A DNA stretch of 43,806 bases from Levilactobacillus hammesii DSM 16381. GTDB taxonomy: Bacteria; Bacillota; Bacilli; Lactobacillales; Lactobacillaceae. This document shows, one piece after another, positions 1 through 6,504 of this stretch. The notes under the pieces are model-generated. The model did not search any database, was not told where the DNA came from, and saw only the letters and a list, made by a program, of their open reading frames with translations. The stretch covers positions 52,725 through 96,530 of the forward strand of contig NZ_AZFS01000059.1 of NCBI RefSeq assembly GCF_001434395.1. Reading direction: 5' to 3'. Both the position numbers and the translations under genes were made by a program. The stretch's first letter is position 1. Each line of letters starts with the position of its first letter.

Positions 1-345
1 CCACGCCAGCAGTTGGAAAAGTGGCGGCTTGGTGTTTTTGGTCCAACGAATAACGACTATAACCGTCATTAACCCAGTCGTCTCAGAACACCACGTAAGC
101 CGAGAGGTCGGCAGATATGGGCTCAGGCGCGTCGTTCTACTTAGTCAGTAAGCGATCTTCTTACTGGCTTAGTAGAAAACCAAGCTTGTAGACTCGTGAT
201 TTTCGAGGCTTCAAGTTGCGTTCGCACCGTTCCAGTCCCATATCTGCCGACCGGTAAGGCGAAGGAACTGCCAGATTGCCAGTTTCAAGTCAACTATTGT
301 TGCTAGGGCAGGTATGGCCATTTTTGAAGCCAGACTAATATTACA
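1..345. repeat. Intergenic modular repeat, copy A (cut by window start)
   Basis: This is the right part of a scaffold that carries a type-1 hairpin cassette. The cassette is bounded by a perfect 16-bp inverted repeat, GGTCGGCAGATATGGG at 106-121 and its complement at 237-252. Inside are two further hairpins, one at about 133-177 and one at about 183-216. The closest relative in the window is 33000-33300, nearly identical through the cassette. The right end (about 320-345) contains AGACTAAT, as in the end of copy D. No protein is supported here. Confidence 0.85.
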
Positions 346-371
346 GTCCGCTTACTTTTGTACAAGAAATC

Positions 372-400
372 TTGCGAATTCGACCAAAGATAGCTAAACT
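372..400 (+). promoter_or_regulatory. Predicted sigma-A promoter of the XRE regulator
   Basis: A -35-like TTGCGA (372-377) and a -10-like TAAACT (395-400) are separated by 17 bp. They lie between repeat copy A and the XRE gene. This is a match by eye only. Confidence 0.45.
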
Positions 401-521
401 GGATAGTATTAATTAATCTCATGTCCAACTAAACCGTGTATGTTGGTTTTCCTAATTCACCAACGTACGCGCTTGGCCACGGACCATTGTGATACTTCAA
501 TTTGGGAAGGAACCCGTTACC

Positions 522-824
522 ATGACTAGTCACTACGAAGCTTTACAGCCTATAGGCCCTGACAACGAACAGCTTGACCAGTTGACCCGTCACCACGTCG
601 ACAATCCCGAGGTGGCGCTTGCCGTGCGTCACCTCCGCCAGGAAACGGCCCTCTCGCAGCACAAGTTTGCCAAGCTAGTGGGCAAGCCCCAATCAACCAT
701 CGCGCGAATTGAGGCCGGGTCGATGAATGTCTCCGTTAAGGTTCTCCGCGACATCGCGACCGCCGCTGGCAAGGATCTCTCCGTTAAATTTGTGAATCCC
801 GCAACTAACGACGAACACTTATAG
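522..824 (+). CDS. XRE-family helix-turn-helix regulator (HigA/antitoxin-like)
   Basis: A 100-residue DNA-binding protein. A Cro/C1-type HTH spans about residues 30-85 of the ATG form, with the typical LSQHKFAKLVGKPQSTIARIE core followed by a short basic tail (KDLSVKF). I chose ATG 522 because GGGAAGGA sits about 10 nt upstream; a GTG at 489 in the same frame lacks a good ribosome binding site. Solo HTH proteins of this form resemble HigA-type antitoxins, but no toxin gene is adjacent: upstream is repeat copy A, and downstream is a terminator followed by the convergent glpK. It could equally be an autonomous repressor. The target is unknown. Confidence 0.8.
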   Translation: MTSHYEALQPIGPDNEQLDQLTRHHVDNPEVALAVRHLRQETALSQHKFAKLVGKPQSTIARIEAGSMNVSVKVLRDIATAAGKDLSVKFVNPATNDEHL

Positions 825-840
825 GTTAACCACCAAATAT

Positions 841-869
841 GGCGTTGGGCCCCGAGCCCAACGCCTTTT
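841..869 (+). terminator. Rho-independent terminator after the XRE gene
   Basis: A perfect 9-bp stem (GGCGTTGGG with CCCAACGCC) and a 7-nt loop are followed by TTTT. Confidence 0.85.
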
Positions 870-900
870 GTGTCTCCTAAAATCACCGGCCGCTTTGTCA

Positions 901-942
901 AAAGATGAGACTGATTCTCGGTTTTTTTCGTTAGTACTAGTA
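901..942. repeat. 42-bp dispersed repeat, copy 1 (beyond the glpK terminator)
   Basis: This differs at only a few positions from 41701-41742. The shared core is a TGAGACTGATT segment, then TCGG, T7 and CGTTAGTA. Both copies lie just outside the terminator of a minus-strand FGGY-kinase gene (glpK here, xylB at the other site). On the plus strand GAGA-N5-TCTC followed by T7 could form a weak terminator in this copy. The function is unknown. Confidence 0.7.
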
Positions 943-973
943 AAGGGGTCAGTCCTCTTCGGAACTGACCCCC
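943..973 (-). terminator. Terminator of glpK
   Basis: Read on the minus strand, GGGGTCAGT pairs with ACTGACCCC around a short loop, followed by TTT. It lies about 20 nt past the glpK stop. Confidence 0.8.
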
Positions 974-995
974 TGCACCATTTCTATTTTGCTGG

Positions 996-2513
996 TTATT
1001 GATTATCCGGTTTAAACGCCCGCGTGGCCTTCACGGCTTGCTGCCAACCGGCGTACAAGCGTGCCCGGCGATCCGGTAACATGTTGGGCGTGAATAGGTG
1101 CCCGGCACTCCGAATTTGTTTAATCTCTTCCAAATTTTCCCAGTAGCCTACAGCCAGACCGGCCGTGATCGCCGCCCCCATGGCCGTGGTCTCCTCGTCG
1201 GCTGCCCGTTGCACCGGCGTATTGATAATGTCGGCCTGGAACTGCATCAGGTAACGGTTCCGGGATGCCCCACCATCGGCCATCAACTCGGAAATATCAA
1301 TGCCCGTGTCCTGCTTCATGGTGCGCAAGACATCCCGCGTTTGATAGGCGATCGACTGGAGCGTGGCCTTCACGAAGTCATTGCGGTTGGTTCCCCGCGA
1401 TAGGCCAAAGACGGCCCCCTTCGCATCGGGATCCCAGTACGGCGCACCCAACCCGTTAAAGGCGGGCACCACATAGACTTCATCCTCATCGGTCGAGGCC
1501 ATGGCCGCCTGCCGCGACTCTGGGACGTTATTGATAATCTTCATGCTTTCGTGCAGCCAGGCCAACGCGGTACCGGCCACCAGAATCGACCCTTCTAGCG
1601 CGTAGGTGACTTTTCCGTCCATCTTATAGGCAATCGTGGTCAACAGGTTGTGTTCCGAAGCCCGGGGTTCATCCCCAGTATTCATCATGACGAAGGCCCC
1701 ATCACCGTACGTGTTCTTGACGGTGCCGGGTTCCAGGGCTAATTGGCCCAACAACGCGGCGGACTGGTCCCCGATAATCCCGGCAATTGGCACTTCCACC
1801 CCGTAGAATTGGAAATTCTGCGTCACGCCGTAGACCTCGGAACTGGACTTGACCTCGGGCAACATGGCGGCCGGAATATTCAGCCAGTCCAGGATGTCCT
1901 GGTCCCACTTCAACTCGTGAATGTTGAACAACATGGTCCGGCTAGCGTTACTGTAGTCGGTCACGTGAATCTTACCACCGGACAGTTTCCAGGCCAACCA
2001 ACTGTCAACGGTCCCAAACAACAGGTCGCCCCTTTCGGCACGCTCCTGGGCACCCGGGACGTGATCCAAAATCCACCGCACCTTGGTCGCACTGAAGTAC
2101 GCGTCCAGCACCAGCCCGGTCTTGTCTTTGATAGCCTTGGTACGGCCGTCCGCAGCCAGCTTTTTCGCTAGGCTGGCCGTTTGCTGACTTTGCCACCCAA
2201 TGGCGTGATAGATGGGTTCGCCCGTGATCTTGTCCCACACAATCGTGGTTTCCCGTTGGCTACTAATGCCAATGGCTTGAATGTTTTCTGGATGAATGGA
2301 CGCGTCGATGAGGGCGCTGGCAATCACCGATAAGACGCTGTTCCAAATCTCGTTGGCATCGGATTCAACCCAGCCCGCGTGCGGATAATACTGGGGAACC
2401 TCTTTGTAACCCTCGATGACTTTCCGCCCGGTGTGATCAAAAATTAATGCCCGGGTACTACTGGTCCCTTGGTCAATGGCCAAGATATAATCTTCCGGTT
2501 TTTTAAGTGCCAT
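996..2513 (-). CDS. glpK: Glycerol kinase
   Basis: Phosphorylates glycerol to sn-glycerol-3-phosphate with ATP in the cytoplasm. The 505-residue length is standard. FGGY-kinase landmarks are visible: [15 protein letters not shown] (phosphate 1, about residues 12-26), SQRETT (glycerol contacts, about 85-90) and [11 protein letters not shown] with the catalytic Asp near 249. I chose ATG 2513 because GGAGGGAG precedes it; a longer reading from 2561 adds an unlikely leader. The activation-loop motif that reads YHFYG in PTS-regulated Firmicute enzymes reads FQFYG here, so the His phosphorylated by HPr is Gln235. It stands alone, without glpD or glpF next to it; an aquaglyceroporin lies at 39144. 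Cre-like sites upstream suggest CcpA control. Confidence 0.97.
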   Translation of the reverse strand: MALKKPEDYILAIDQGTSSTRALIFDHTGRKVIEGYKEVPQYYPHAGWVESDANEIWNSVLSVIASALIDASIHPENIQAIGISSQRETTIVWDKITGEPIYHAIGWQSQQTASLAKKLAADGRTKAIKDKTGLVLDAYFSATKVRWILDHVPGAQERAERGDLLFGTVDSWLAWKLSGGKIHVTDYSNASRTMLFNIHELKWDQDILDWLNIPAAMLPEVKSSSEVYGVTQNFQFYGVEVPIAGIIGDQSAALLGQLALEPGTVKNTYGDGAFVMMNTGDEPRASEHNLLTTIAYKMDGKVTYALEGSILVAGTALAWLHESMKIINNVPESRQAAMASTDEDEVYVVPAFNGLGAPYWDPDAKGAVFGLSRGTNRNDFVKATLQSIAYQTRDVLRTMKQDTGIDISELMADGGASRNRYLMQFQADIINTPVQRAADEETTAMGAAITAGLAVGYWENLEEIKQIRSAGHLFTPNMLPDRRARLYAGWQQAVKATRAFKPDNQ

Positions 2514-2546
2514 ATGTATTGACTCCCTCCATAACTGCTTTCGAAT

Positions 2547-2560
2547 CGGAAGCGGTTCCA
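2547..2560. promoter_or_regulatory. Cre-like site in the glpK leader
   Basis: On the minus strand TGGAACCGCTTCCG matches the catabolite-responsive consensus TGNAANCGNTNNCA except for the last base. It lies 34 bp upstream of the glpK start. CcpA binding is inferred. Confidence 0.5.
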
Positions 2561-2608
2561 ATTTTCACTTCACTAATCATAGCACGACCCCGGTCGAAAA
2601 GACCAGAT

Positions 2609-2637
2609 TTTGTATCGGCCATGATAGCGCTTGGCAA
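2609..2637 (-). promoter_or_regulatory. glpK promoter overlapped by a second cre-like site
   Basis: On the minus strand, -35 TTGCCA (2637-2632), a 17-bp spacer and -10 TACAAA. The sequence TGATAGCGCTTGGCA (2622-2636 on the plus strand) has the AGCGCT core of a cre site with one extra base and covers the -35 and part of the spacer. That placement fits repression by CcpA. A second possible -10 (TATGAT) lies at 2581-2576. Confidence 0.4.
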
Positions 2638-2666
2638 TTTCTTAAGTTTTGTGAGGGCGCCACGGC

Positions 2667-3314
2667 TTAAACCACCAGCCGTTGCCCCGCCAGGAAGGAA
2701 GCCGCAAAGTCCGCATCGCTCTTCACACGTTTGCCGAACTCATCAATCAACGCATGGAACTCCTGGTAGTCCGCCAGGCCGAAGTCGAGCTGGCCCATGA
2801 CCTTCTTCTGAAACGCCGGATAGGTCTTGGGCATCGTTGCCCCCAACCACGTGAACAAGCGCCGCGCGTAGGTGTCCACCATAAACGTCCCGTGATCCAG
2901 CGTATACATCAGAATGTAGTCGGCCGTTTCGTTGCCGATCCCGGTAATGCTCAGGAGATCGGCGCGTAGACTGGCCCCATCCCGCTGCTTCAGTGCCGTC
3001 AAATCATCATCGGCCGTTCCCAACCAGGTTGCCAGTGCCAAAATAGCCGCACTCTTACGTTGGTAAAACCCACTGCTGCGAATCACCGGAATCAAGGTGT
3101 CCACGGTATAGGCCCGAAGCTTAGCGGGCTCGAACCCCGTCTGTGCCTTCAAATTGATTAACGATGGTTCCACGTTGCGCCAGTTGGTGTTCTGCACCAA
3201 GATGGCGCCCAACATGATTTCCACCGGCGTCTCCGCCCACGGGGTTCCCGGTTTTAACCAGGGCTGTGGCCCCATCTCCTTTGCCATCGTGCGGTATAAC
3301 TCTTCTAATGTCAC
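2667..3314 (-). CDS. HhH-GPD DNA glycosylase (MagIII/endonuclease III-like)
   Basis: A base-excision repair glycosylase of the endonuclease III superfamily, 215 residues. Features seen: VEIMLGAILVQNTNW (31-45), the helix-hairpin-helix LLSITGIGNETADYIL (120-135) and the catalytic Asp motif FMVDTYARR with Asp147. The lyase Lys of endonuclease III (GVGRKTA) is replaced by Glu129 (GIGNETA), and the C-terminal four-Cys iron-sulfur cluster is absent. Both features point to a monofunctional glycosylase such as the 3-methyladenine enzyme MagIII rather than Nth itself. The start is GTG 3314, preceded by GAGGAGG at 8 nt. It is separated from glpK by the glpK promoter region. Confidence 0.8.
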   Translation of the reverse strand: MTLEELYRTMAKEMGPQPWLKPGTPWAETPVEIMLGAILVQNTNWRNVEPSLINLKAQTGFEPAKLRAYTVDTLIPVIRSSGFYQRKSAAILALATWLGTADDDLTALKQRDGASLRADLLSITGIGNETADYILMYTLDHGTFMVDTYARRLFTWLGATMPKTYPAFQKKVMGQLDFGLADYQEFHALIDEFGKRVKSDADFAASFLAGQRLVV

Positions 3315-3399
3315 GTCTGGTGCCTCCTCAGTCTTCCGAAATCAATACCGTCTATTCTACCGAATCCATCCGCTGGAAACCAGCAAAGGCTTCCCGTAA

Positions 3400-3900
3400 C
3401 ATTCGACTAATATAGGGCAGCATGGACGATTCCTGCCGCCTTACCGTTCCTCAAATTTGAGCTGGAACGCGGTGGGCAGGACAGTGGGAGCCTGAAGGAA
3501 CGGTCTCTGACCTCGCTTTAAACCGACAGCCCCCGTTTCAAAGTCGCCATTTTCCAAGAGAGTCACTTGGAAGATCCCACGGCTGAATCCAAATTTGACT
3601 CACTCTCGGGTACATGGTGGCCGTCAAACACGATTGACTAAGTTTGGGTTAAAGACTGGCATTCAACGTGTTCAAACTAGTTGCATAGTCAAAGACTAGC
3701 TTAACCGGAGGAGGCCAGAGATGTAGGCAGCCGTGACAACGGTGTTAGCCGAGTATCGGCTTACAGCGTGGGACGTGTTTGGAGACCGGTGAACTCTGCC
3801 GGGCTTCAAACCGAGCCGGAGGACCGCTTCTCAGGCCGCAGGCGGTCCCCACAGCAGCCGGAATCTCTGGCAGCCGCAGGTTAGTCAGGGCATTCAGCTG
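3400..3900. repeat. Intergenic modular repeat, copy B
   Basis: A complete copy in inverse orientation to D, F and G. A type-1 cassette (about 3440-3612) is built on CAAATTTG arms, with an inner stem CCAAG/CTTGG. A type-2 cassette (about 3706-3880) has a perfect 9-bp outer stem, GCCAGAGAT (3714-3722) with ATCTCTGGC (3863-3871). Within type 2, AGCCGA/TCGGCT and TTTGGAG/CTTCAAA arms are visible. The closest relative is copy H at 43420. An ATG in the ribosome-binding-like context GGAGGAGG is followed at once by TAG, so no peptide is made from it. Confidence 0.85.
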
Positions 3901-3907
3901 GCCATTT

Positions 3908-3937
3908 AAAAAGAGCTTGGGCTTTCACCCAAACTCT
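3908..3937 (-). terminator. Terminator of the 82-residue gene
   Basis: On the minus strand AGAGTTTGGG pairs with CCCAAGCTCT (one mismatch), followed by TTTTT. Confidence 0.75.
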
Positions 3938-3994
3938 CGTAATTCTAAGATTTGATACGCCCGATTCACTACCATAACTGTGAATATGTAAAGA

Positions 3995-4243
3995 TTAAAC
4001 CCGCTTGATTACCAAGCGAATGTCGCCCTCACCTTCGGGATTCAGTTGTTCTTTGTAGTCGAAGTTAGCGCTTTCGAAATACTTCTTGATTTCGTCGTTT
4101 AACTCCTCAACAGGCCGAACGTCCTTGTCTTGTCGTTGCAATAAAAGCGTGTATTCCTTTGAATCCTCATCGACGTTTTCAAAGCTGTAAAGAATCGCTT
4201 CGGAATTCAAAATTTCTTGAATCACTTGCCGTTCTGTCATCAT
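3995..4243 (-). CDS. Small conserved-looking acidic protein, function unknown
   Basis: 82 residues, soluble, with no signal peptide or membrane segment. It is rich in Glu/Asp with a basic end (RLVIKRV). The pattern of short alternating hydrophobic strands (EYTLLLQR, DIRLVIKRV) around a helical segment (VEELNDEIKKYFESANF) suggests a compact alpha/beta fold. It has its own promoter (TTCACA, 17 bp, TACAAT) and terminator, and AGCGAGG precedes two adjacent ATG codons (4243 and 4240), either of which could be used. I do not recognise the family. It is divergent from the amidotransferase gene, and an 18-bp palindrome lies between them. Confidence 0.75.
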   Translation of the reverse strand: MMTERQVIQEILNSEAILYSFENVDEDSKEYTLLLQRQDKDVRPVEELNDEIKKYFESANFDYKEQLNPEGEGDIRLVIKRV

Positions 4244-4277
4244 GTTTACCTCGCTTTATTTTTTTGTCTACTATTCT

Positions 4278-4306
4278 ATTGTAGGATTATTCAAAAAAAT
4301 TGTGAA
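4278..4306 (-). promoter_or_regulatory. Promoter of the 82-residue gene
   Basis: On the minus strand, -35 TTCACA (4306-4301), exactly 17 bp, then -10 TACAAT (4283-4278). Confidence 0.7.
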
Positions 4307-4313
4307 CTATTTT

Positions 4314-4331
4314 GTCAAAATATATTTTGAC
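4314..4331. promoter_or_regulatory. Perfect 18-bp palindrome, candidate operator
   Basis: GTCAAAATATATTTTGAC is its own reverse complement. It lies just upstream of the minus-strand promoter (4278-4306) and upstream of the plus-strand promoter (4377-4406), a typical place for a regulator shared by both genes. The binding protein is unknown. Confidence 0.5.
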
Positions 4332-4376
4332 CGACCGATACCGCTGTCATCCCCCGTCAGTCGGGCCCAAATGTGC

Positions 4377-4406
4377 GTGACAAACGCGCCGTATCACGGG
4401 TATACT
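4377..4406 (+). promoter_or_regulatory. Promoter of the C26 hydrolase gene
   Basis: GTGACA (4377-4382), an 18-bp spacer and TATACT (4401-4406), 42 bp upstream of the start codon. Confidence 0.6.
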
Positions 4407-4448
4407 GATCACTAACTGATTAATTAAATTCTGAAAGGAAGCGACGCT

Positions 4449-5183
4449 ATGCGCCCACGGATTGCTTTACCCGCCGATACCCTCGACGAAGCGACCAATA
4501 TCATTAACGAACGGAACGCGGCCTTTGCGCCCCGCCCCGCCGTGGAGGCCATTGTCAAAGCTGGCGGCCTCCCCATTATCTTACCCAGCGTCGACCCCAC
4601 CGATGTCGCTGAATACCTGCCCCTCTTTGACGGCATCGCGTTCCTCGGTGGCGCGGATGTCGATCCTACCTTTTTCAACGAAGAGCCCCACGTTCGGTTG
4701 GGCAAAACCTACCGGAAGCGGGATTTATTTGAGGTCGAACTCCTCAAACAAGCCGTTGCCAGCGGTAAGGCCATTCTGGGAATTTGCCGCGGCCTACAGC
4801 TGATCAACGTCGGTTTAGGCGGCACCCTCTACCAAGACCTCAGTGAAGATCCCGATGCTCGGATCAAACACAGTCAGGCCGCCATGGGCAATCAGCCCAG
4901 CCACCACGTGACCGTCACCCCCGGGAGCATGCTCAGCACCCTGGTTGGCCCAAGGCCTTACGTGAACTCACGCCATCATCAGGCGGTGAAGGCCGTTGCG
5001 CCTAGCCTACGCGTCACGGCGACTGCCGATGACCACGTGGTTGAAGCGCTTGAATCCCCGGACAGCGACCAGATTTTAGCGGTACAGTGGCATCCCGAAA
5101 ACATGTACAAACATCACGAAGAATCCCGGCAAATCTTCGCCAACTTTGTCCAACGTGCAGCAAAACGCACCGCGACTTTGTGA
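4449..5183 (+). CDS. Class I glutamine amidotransferase-like gamma-glutamyl hydrolase (peptidase C26, PuuD-like)
   Basis: Predicted to hydrolyse a gamma-glutamyl amide bond, as in gamma-glutamyl-GABA hydrolase. At 244 residues it matches the family. The glutamine amidotransferase catalytic set is present: oxyanion strand FLGGADVDP (65-73), nucleophile Cys113 in GICRGLQ, and His215/Glu217 in VQWHPE. GGTLYQDL after the nucleophile is typical of this family. GAAAGGAAG precedes ATG 4449. No putrescine-pathway genes are adjacent, so the true substrate (gamma-glutamyl-GABA or another gamma-glutamyl compound) is not settled. About 70 nt separate it from the downstream membrane protein, with no terminator seen between. 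Confidence 0.9.
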   Translation: MRPRIALPADTLDEATNIINERNAAFAPRPAVEAIVKAGGLPIILPSVDPTDVAEYLPLFDGIAFLGGADVDPTFFNEEPHVRLGKTYRKRDLFEVELLKQAVASGKAILGICRGLQLINVGLGGTLYQDLSEDPDARIKHSQAAMGNQPSHHVTVTPGSMLSTLVGPRPYVNSRHHQAVKAVAPSLRVTATADDHVVEALESPDSDQILAVQWHPENMYKHHEESRQIFANFVQRAAKRTATL

Positions 5184-5254
5184 AAATGGCTTCCCATTGC
5201 ACCAAAATTAAACTACACTAGAGACTATATGGAAGAAAGGCAGGGTGACGAGCA

Positions 5255-5911
5255 GTGGCAAAGATGCAAGATTTTGGGCAACGCATGCGCTTTTTAGTGT
5301 TCTCCATTTTTCTGAACTCTGCTGCCAACGCACTGACCATTTCAACCAACCTCGGGAGTGCCGTTTGGACCGGGTCATCCGTGAACCTGGCCAACTGGAT
5401 TCACGTGCCCCTAGGCACCACGTTATTTGGTTACGGCATCGTCGTGACCATCATGAACCAACTGTTTTTGGGCCACTTTGACCGCAAACGGTTTGTCTCT
5501 AACATCCTGTACATCATTCCCTTCAGTTATCTGGTCGAGTGGATCGGTTACTTCTGGAATTGGATTGGCGTCAACTCACTCAACCTGACCGGCCGGGTGA
5601 TCGTCGACATCATTGGGTTATTCGGGGTAGCGGTCGCCGTGTCGATCTACCAACGCTGCAACATCATCATGCACCCGAACGATGACTTGGCCTATATCCT
5701 GCGATTCCGCTTCTTGAAGGGGTCGGCCATCATCGCGCAGTGGACCAGCTACATCCCGCCCGTCGCTATCATTGTGCTGTCCTACATCTTCACGGGTCAG
5801 CTGCACGCGATTGGTTTCGGGACGATCCTGGCACTGGTTGCTCAGGGTGCCGTCATGGGTTGGTCCGATGTTCACATGTTCCCACGATTGAAGCACCACG
5901 TGGATGTTTAA
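5255..5911 (+). CDS. YczE/YyaS/YitT-like integral membrane protein
   Basis: 218 residues with about five hydrophobic segments (roughly 10-30, 50-72, 85-105, 118-140, 165-205). The N-terminal region contains ISTNLGSAVWTGSSVNLA, resembling the Gly-rich opening of YczE-type proteins of Firmicutes, whose molecular function is not firmly known. The start is taken as GTG 5255, with AGGGTGA about 8 nt upstream; ATG 5264 in frame is possible. It is probably co-transcribed with the preceding C26 hydrolase and is followed by a strong terminator. Confidence 0.7.
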   Translation: MAKMQDFGQRMRFLVFSIFLNSAANALTISTNLGSAVWTGSSVNLANWIHVPLGTTLFGYGIVVTIMNQLFLGHFDRKRFVSNILYIIPFSYLVEWIGYFWNWIGVNSLNLTGRVIVDIIGLFGVAVAVSIYQRCNIIMHPNDDLAYILRFRFLKGSAIIAQWTSYIPPVAIIVLSYIFTGQLHAIGFGTILALVAQGAVMGWSDVHMFPRLKHHVDV

Positions 5912-5931
5912 CTTTAAATTTAATCTGATTT

Positions 5932-5968
5932 GAGACTCTGGCCGCTTGCGGCCGAGTCTCTTTTTTTT
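5932..5968 (+). terminator. Terminator of the C26 hydrolase/YczE-like unit
   Basis: GAGACTC and GGCCGC pair with GCGGCC and GAGTCTC, with one bulged T, then T8. Confidence 0.9.
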
Positions 5969-6434
5969 GGCCGCCATAAGCTGTTCAAATAGATGGTACT
6001 TAATCAACGGGCCCTTCCCCTGCGTGACCAACTGGCTGATGGCTAGCCCACAAGAAAAGATCACTTTGTTAAAAGGTTGACTTAACATTAAAATGAAAAA
6101 GAACTTTTTTTCGCCACTAAAACCGGTTGGGACAGTATATGTCCTAACTGGTTCACCATTTTGATGCTGCCAACAATTGTCAATGCCCTAAACATTATTT
6201 AACATCCCCATTAATCATTTTGGCCAAGGACATATCACGTCCAAATCCATTGAAGCACCGAGCTTTCTGACTAAGTATTTCGACAAGCCGTTACTCGTAT
6301 GAACCTTTTCTTATTTGACATATCAGCCGATTACTCCGTTAATCAACTTGTGTGCGGTTACTTTTTCCAACAGTTTTCATAAATTCAGTATTTTATGAAA
6401 GCGATACAGTTGCTTTTAGAATGGCATTTCGGAG
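5969..6434. other. AT-rich gene-free stretch with an imperfect inverted repeat
   Basis: No credible complete gene. A minus-strand reading from 6088 begins a plausible-looking polypeptide of about 40 residues but then runs antisense through the YczE-like gene, so it may be only a relic. At about 6119-6155 an imperfect inverted repeat is visible, AACCGGTTGGGACA with TGTCCTAACTGGTT, separated by 5 nt. It could be a terminator-like hairpin or the end of a vanished mobile element. The stretch is more AT-rich than its flanks. Confidence 0.4.
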
Positions 6435-6463
6435 TTATGTAATGCCCACAATTATGGTATACT
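6435..6463 (+). promoter_or_regulatory. Promoter of the MucBP surface protein gene
   Basis: -35-like TTATGT (6435-6440), 17 bp, then -10 TATACT (6458-6463) preceded by TGG, an extended -10. Confidence 0.6.
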
Positions 6464-6504
6464 GCTCTCTAATGAATAAGTATAAAGTATAAGGGGTGAG
6501 CTAA

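Noticed and set aside
5618-6088. 156-codon minus-strand open frame ending inside the YczE-like gene
   Set aside because: Most of it is antisense to a better-supported gene. Only its first 40 codons lie in free sequence, too short to claim a gene; noted as a possible relic.
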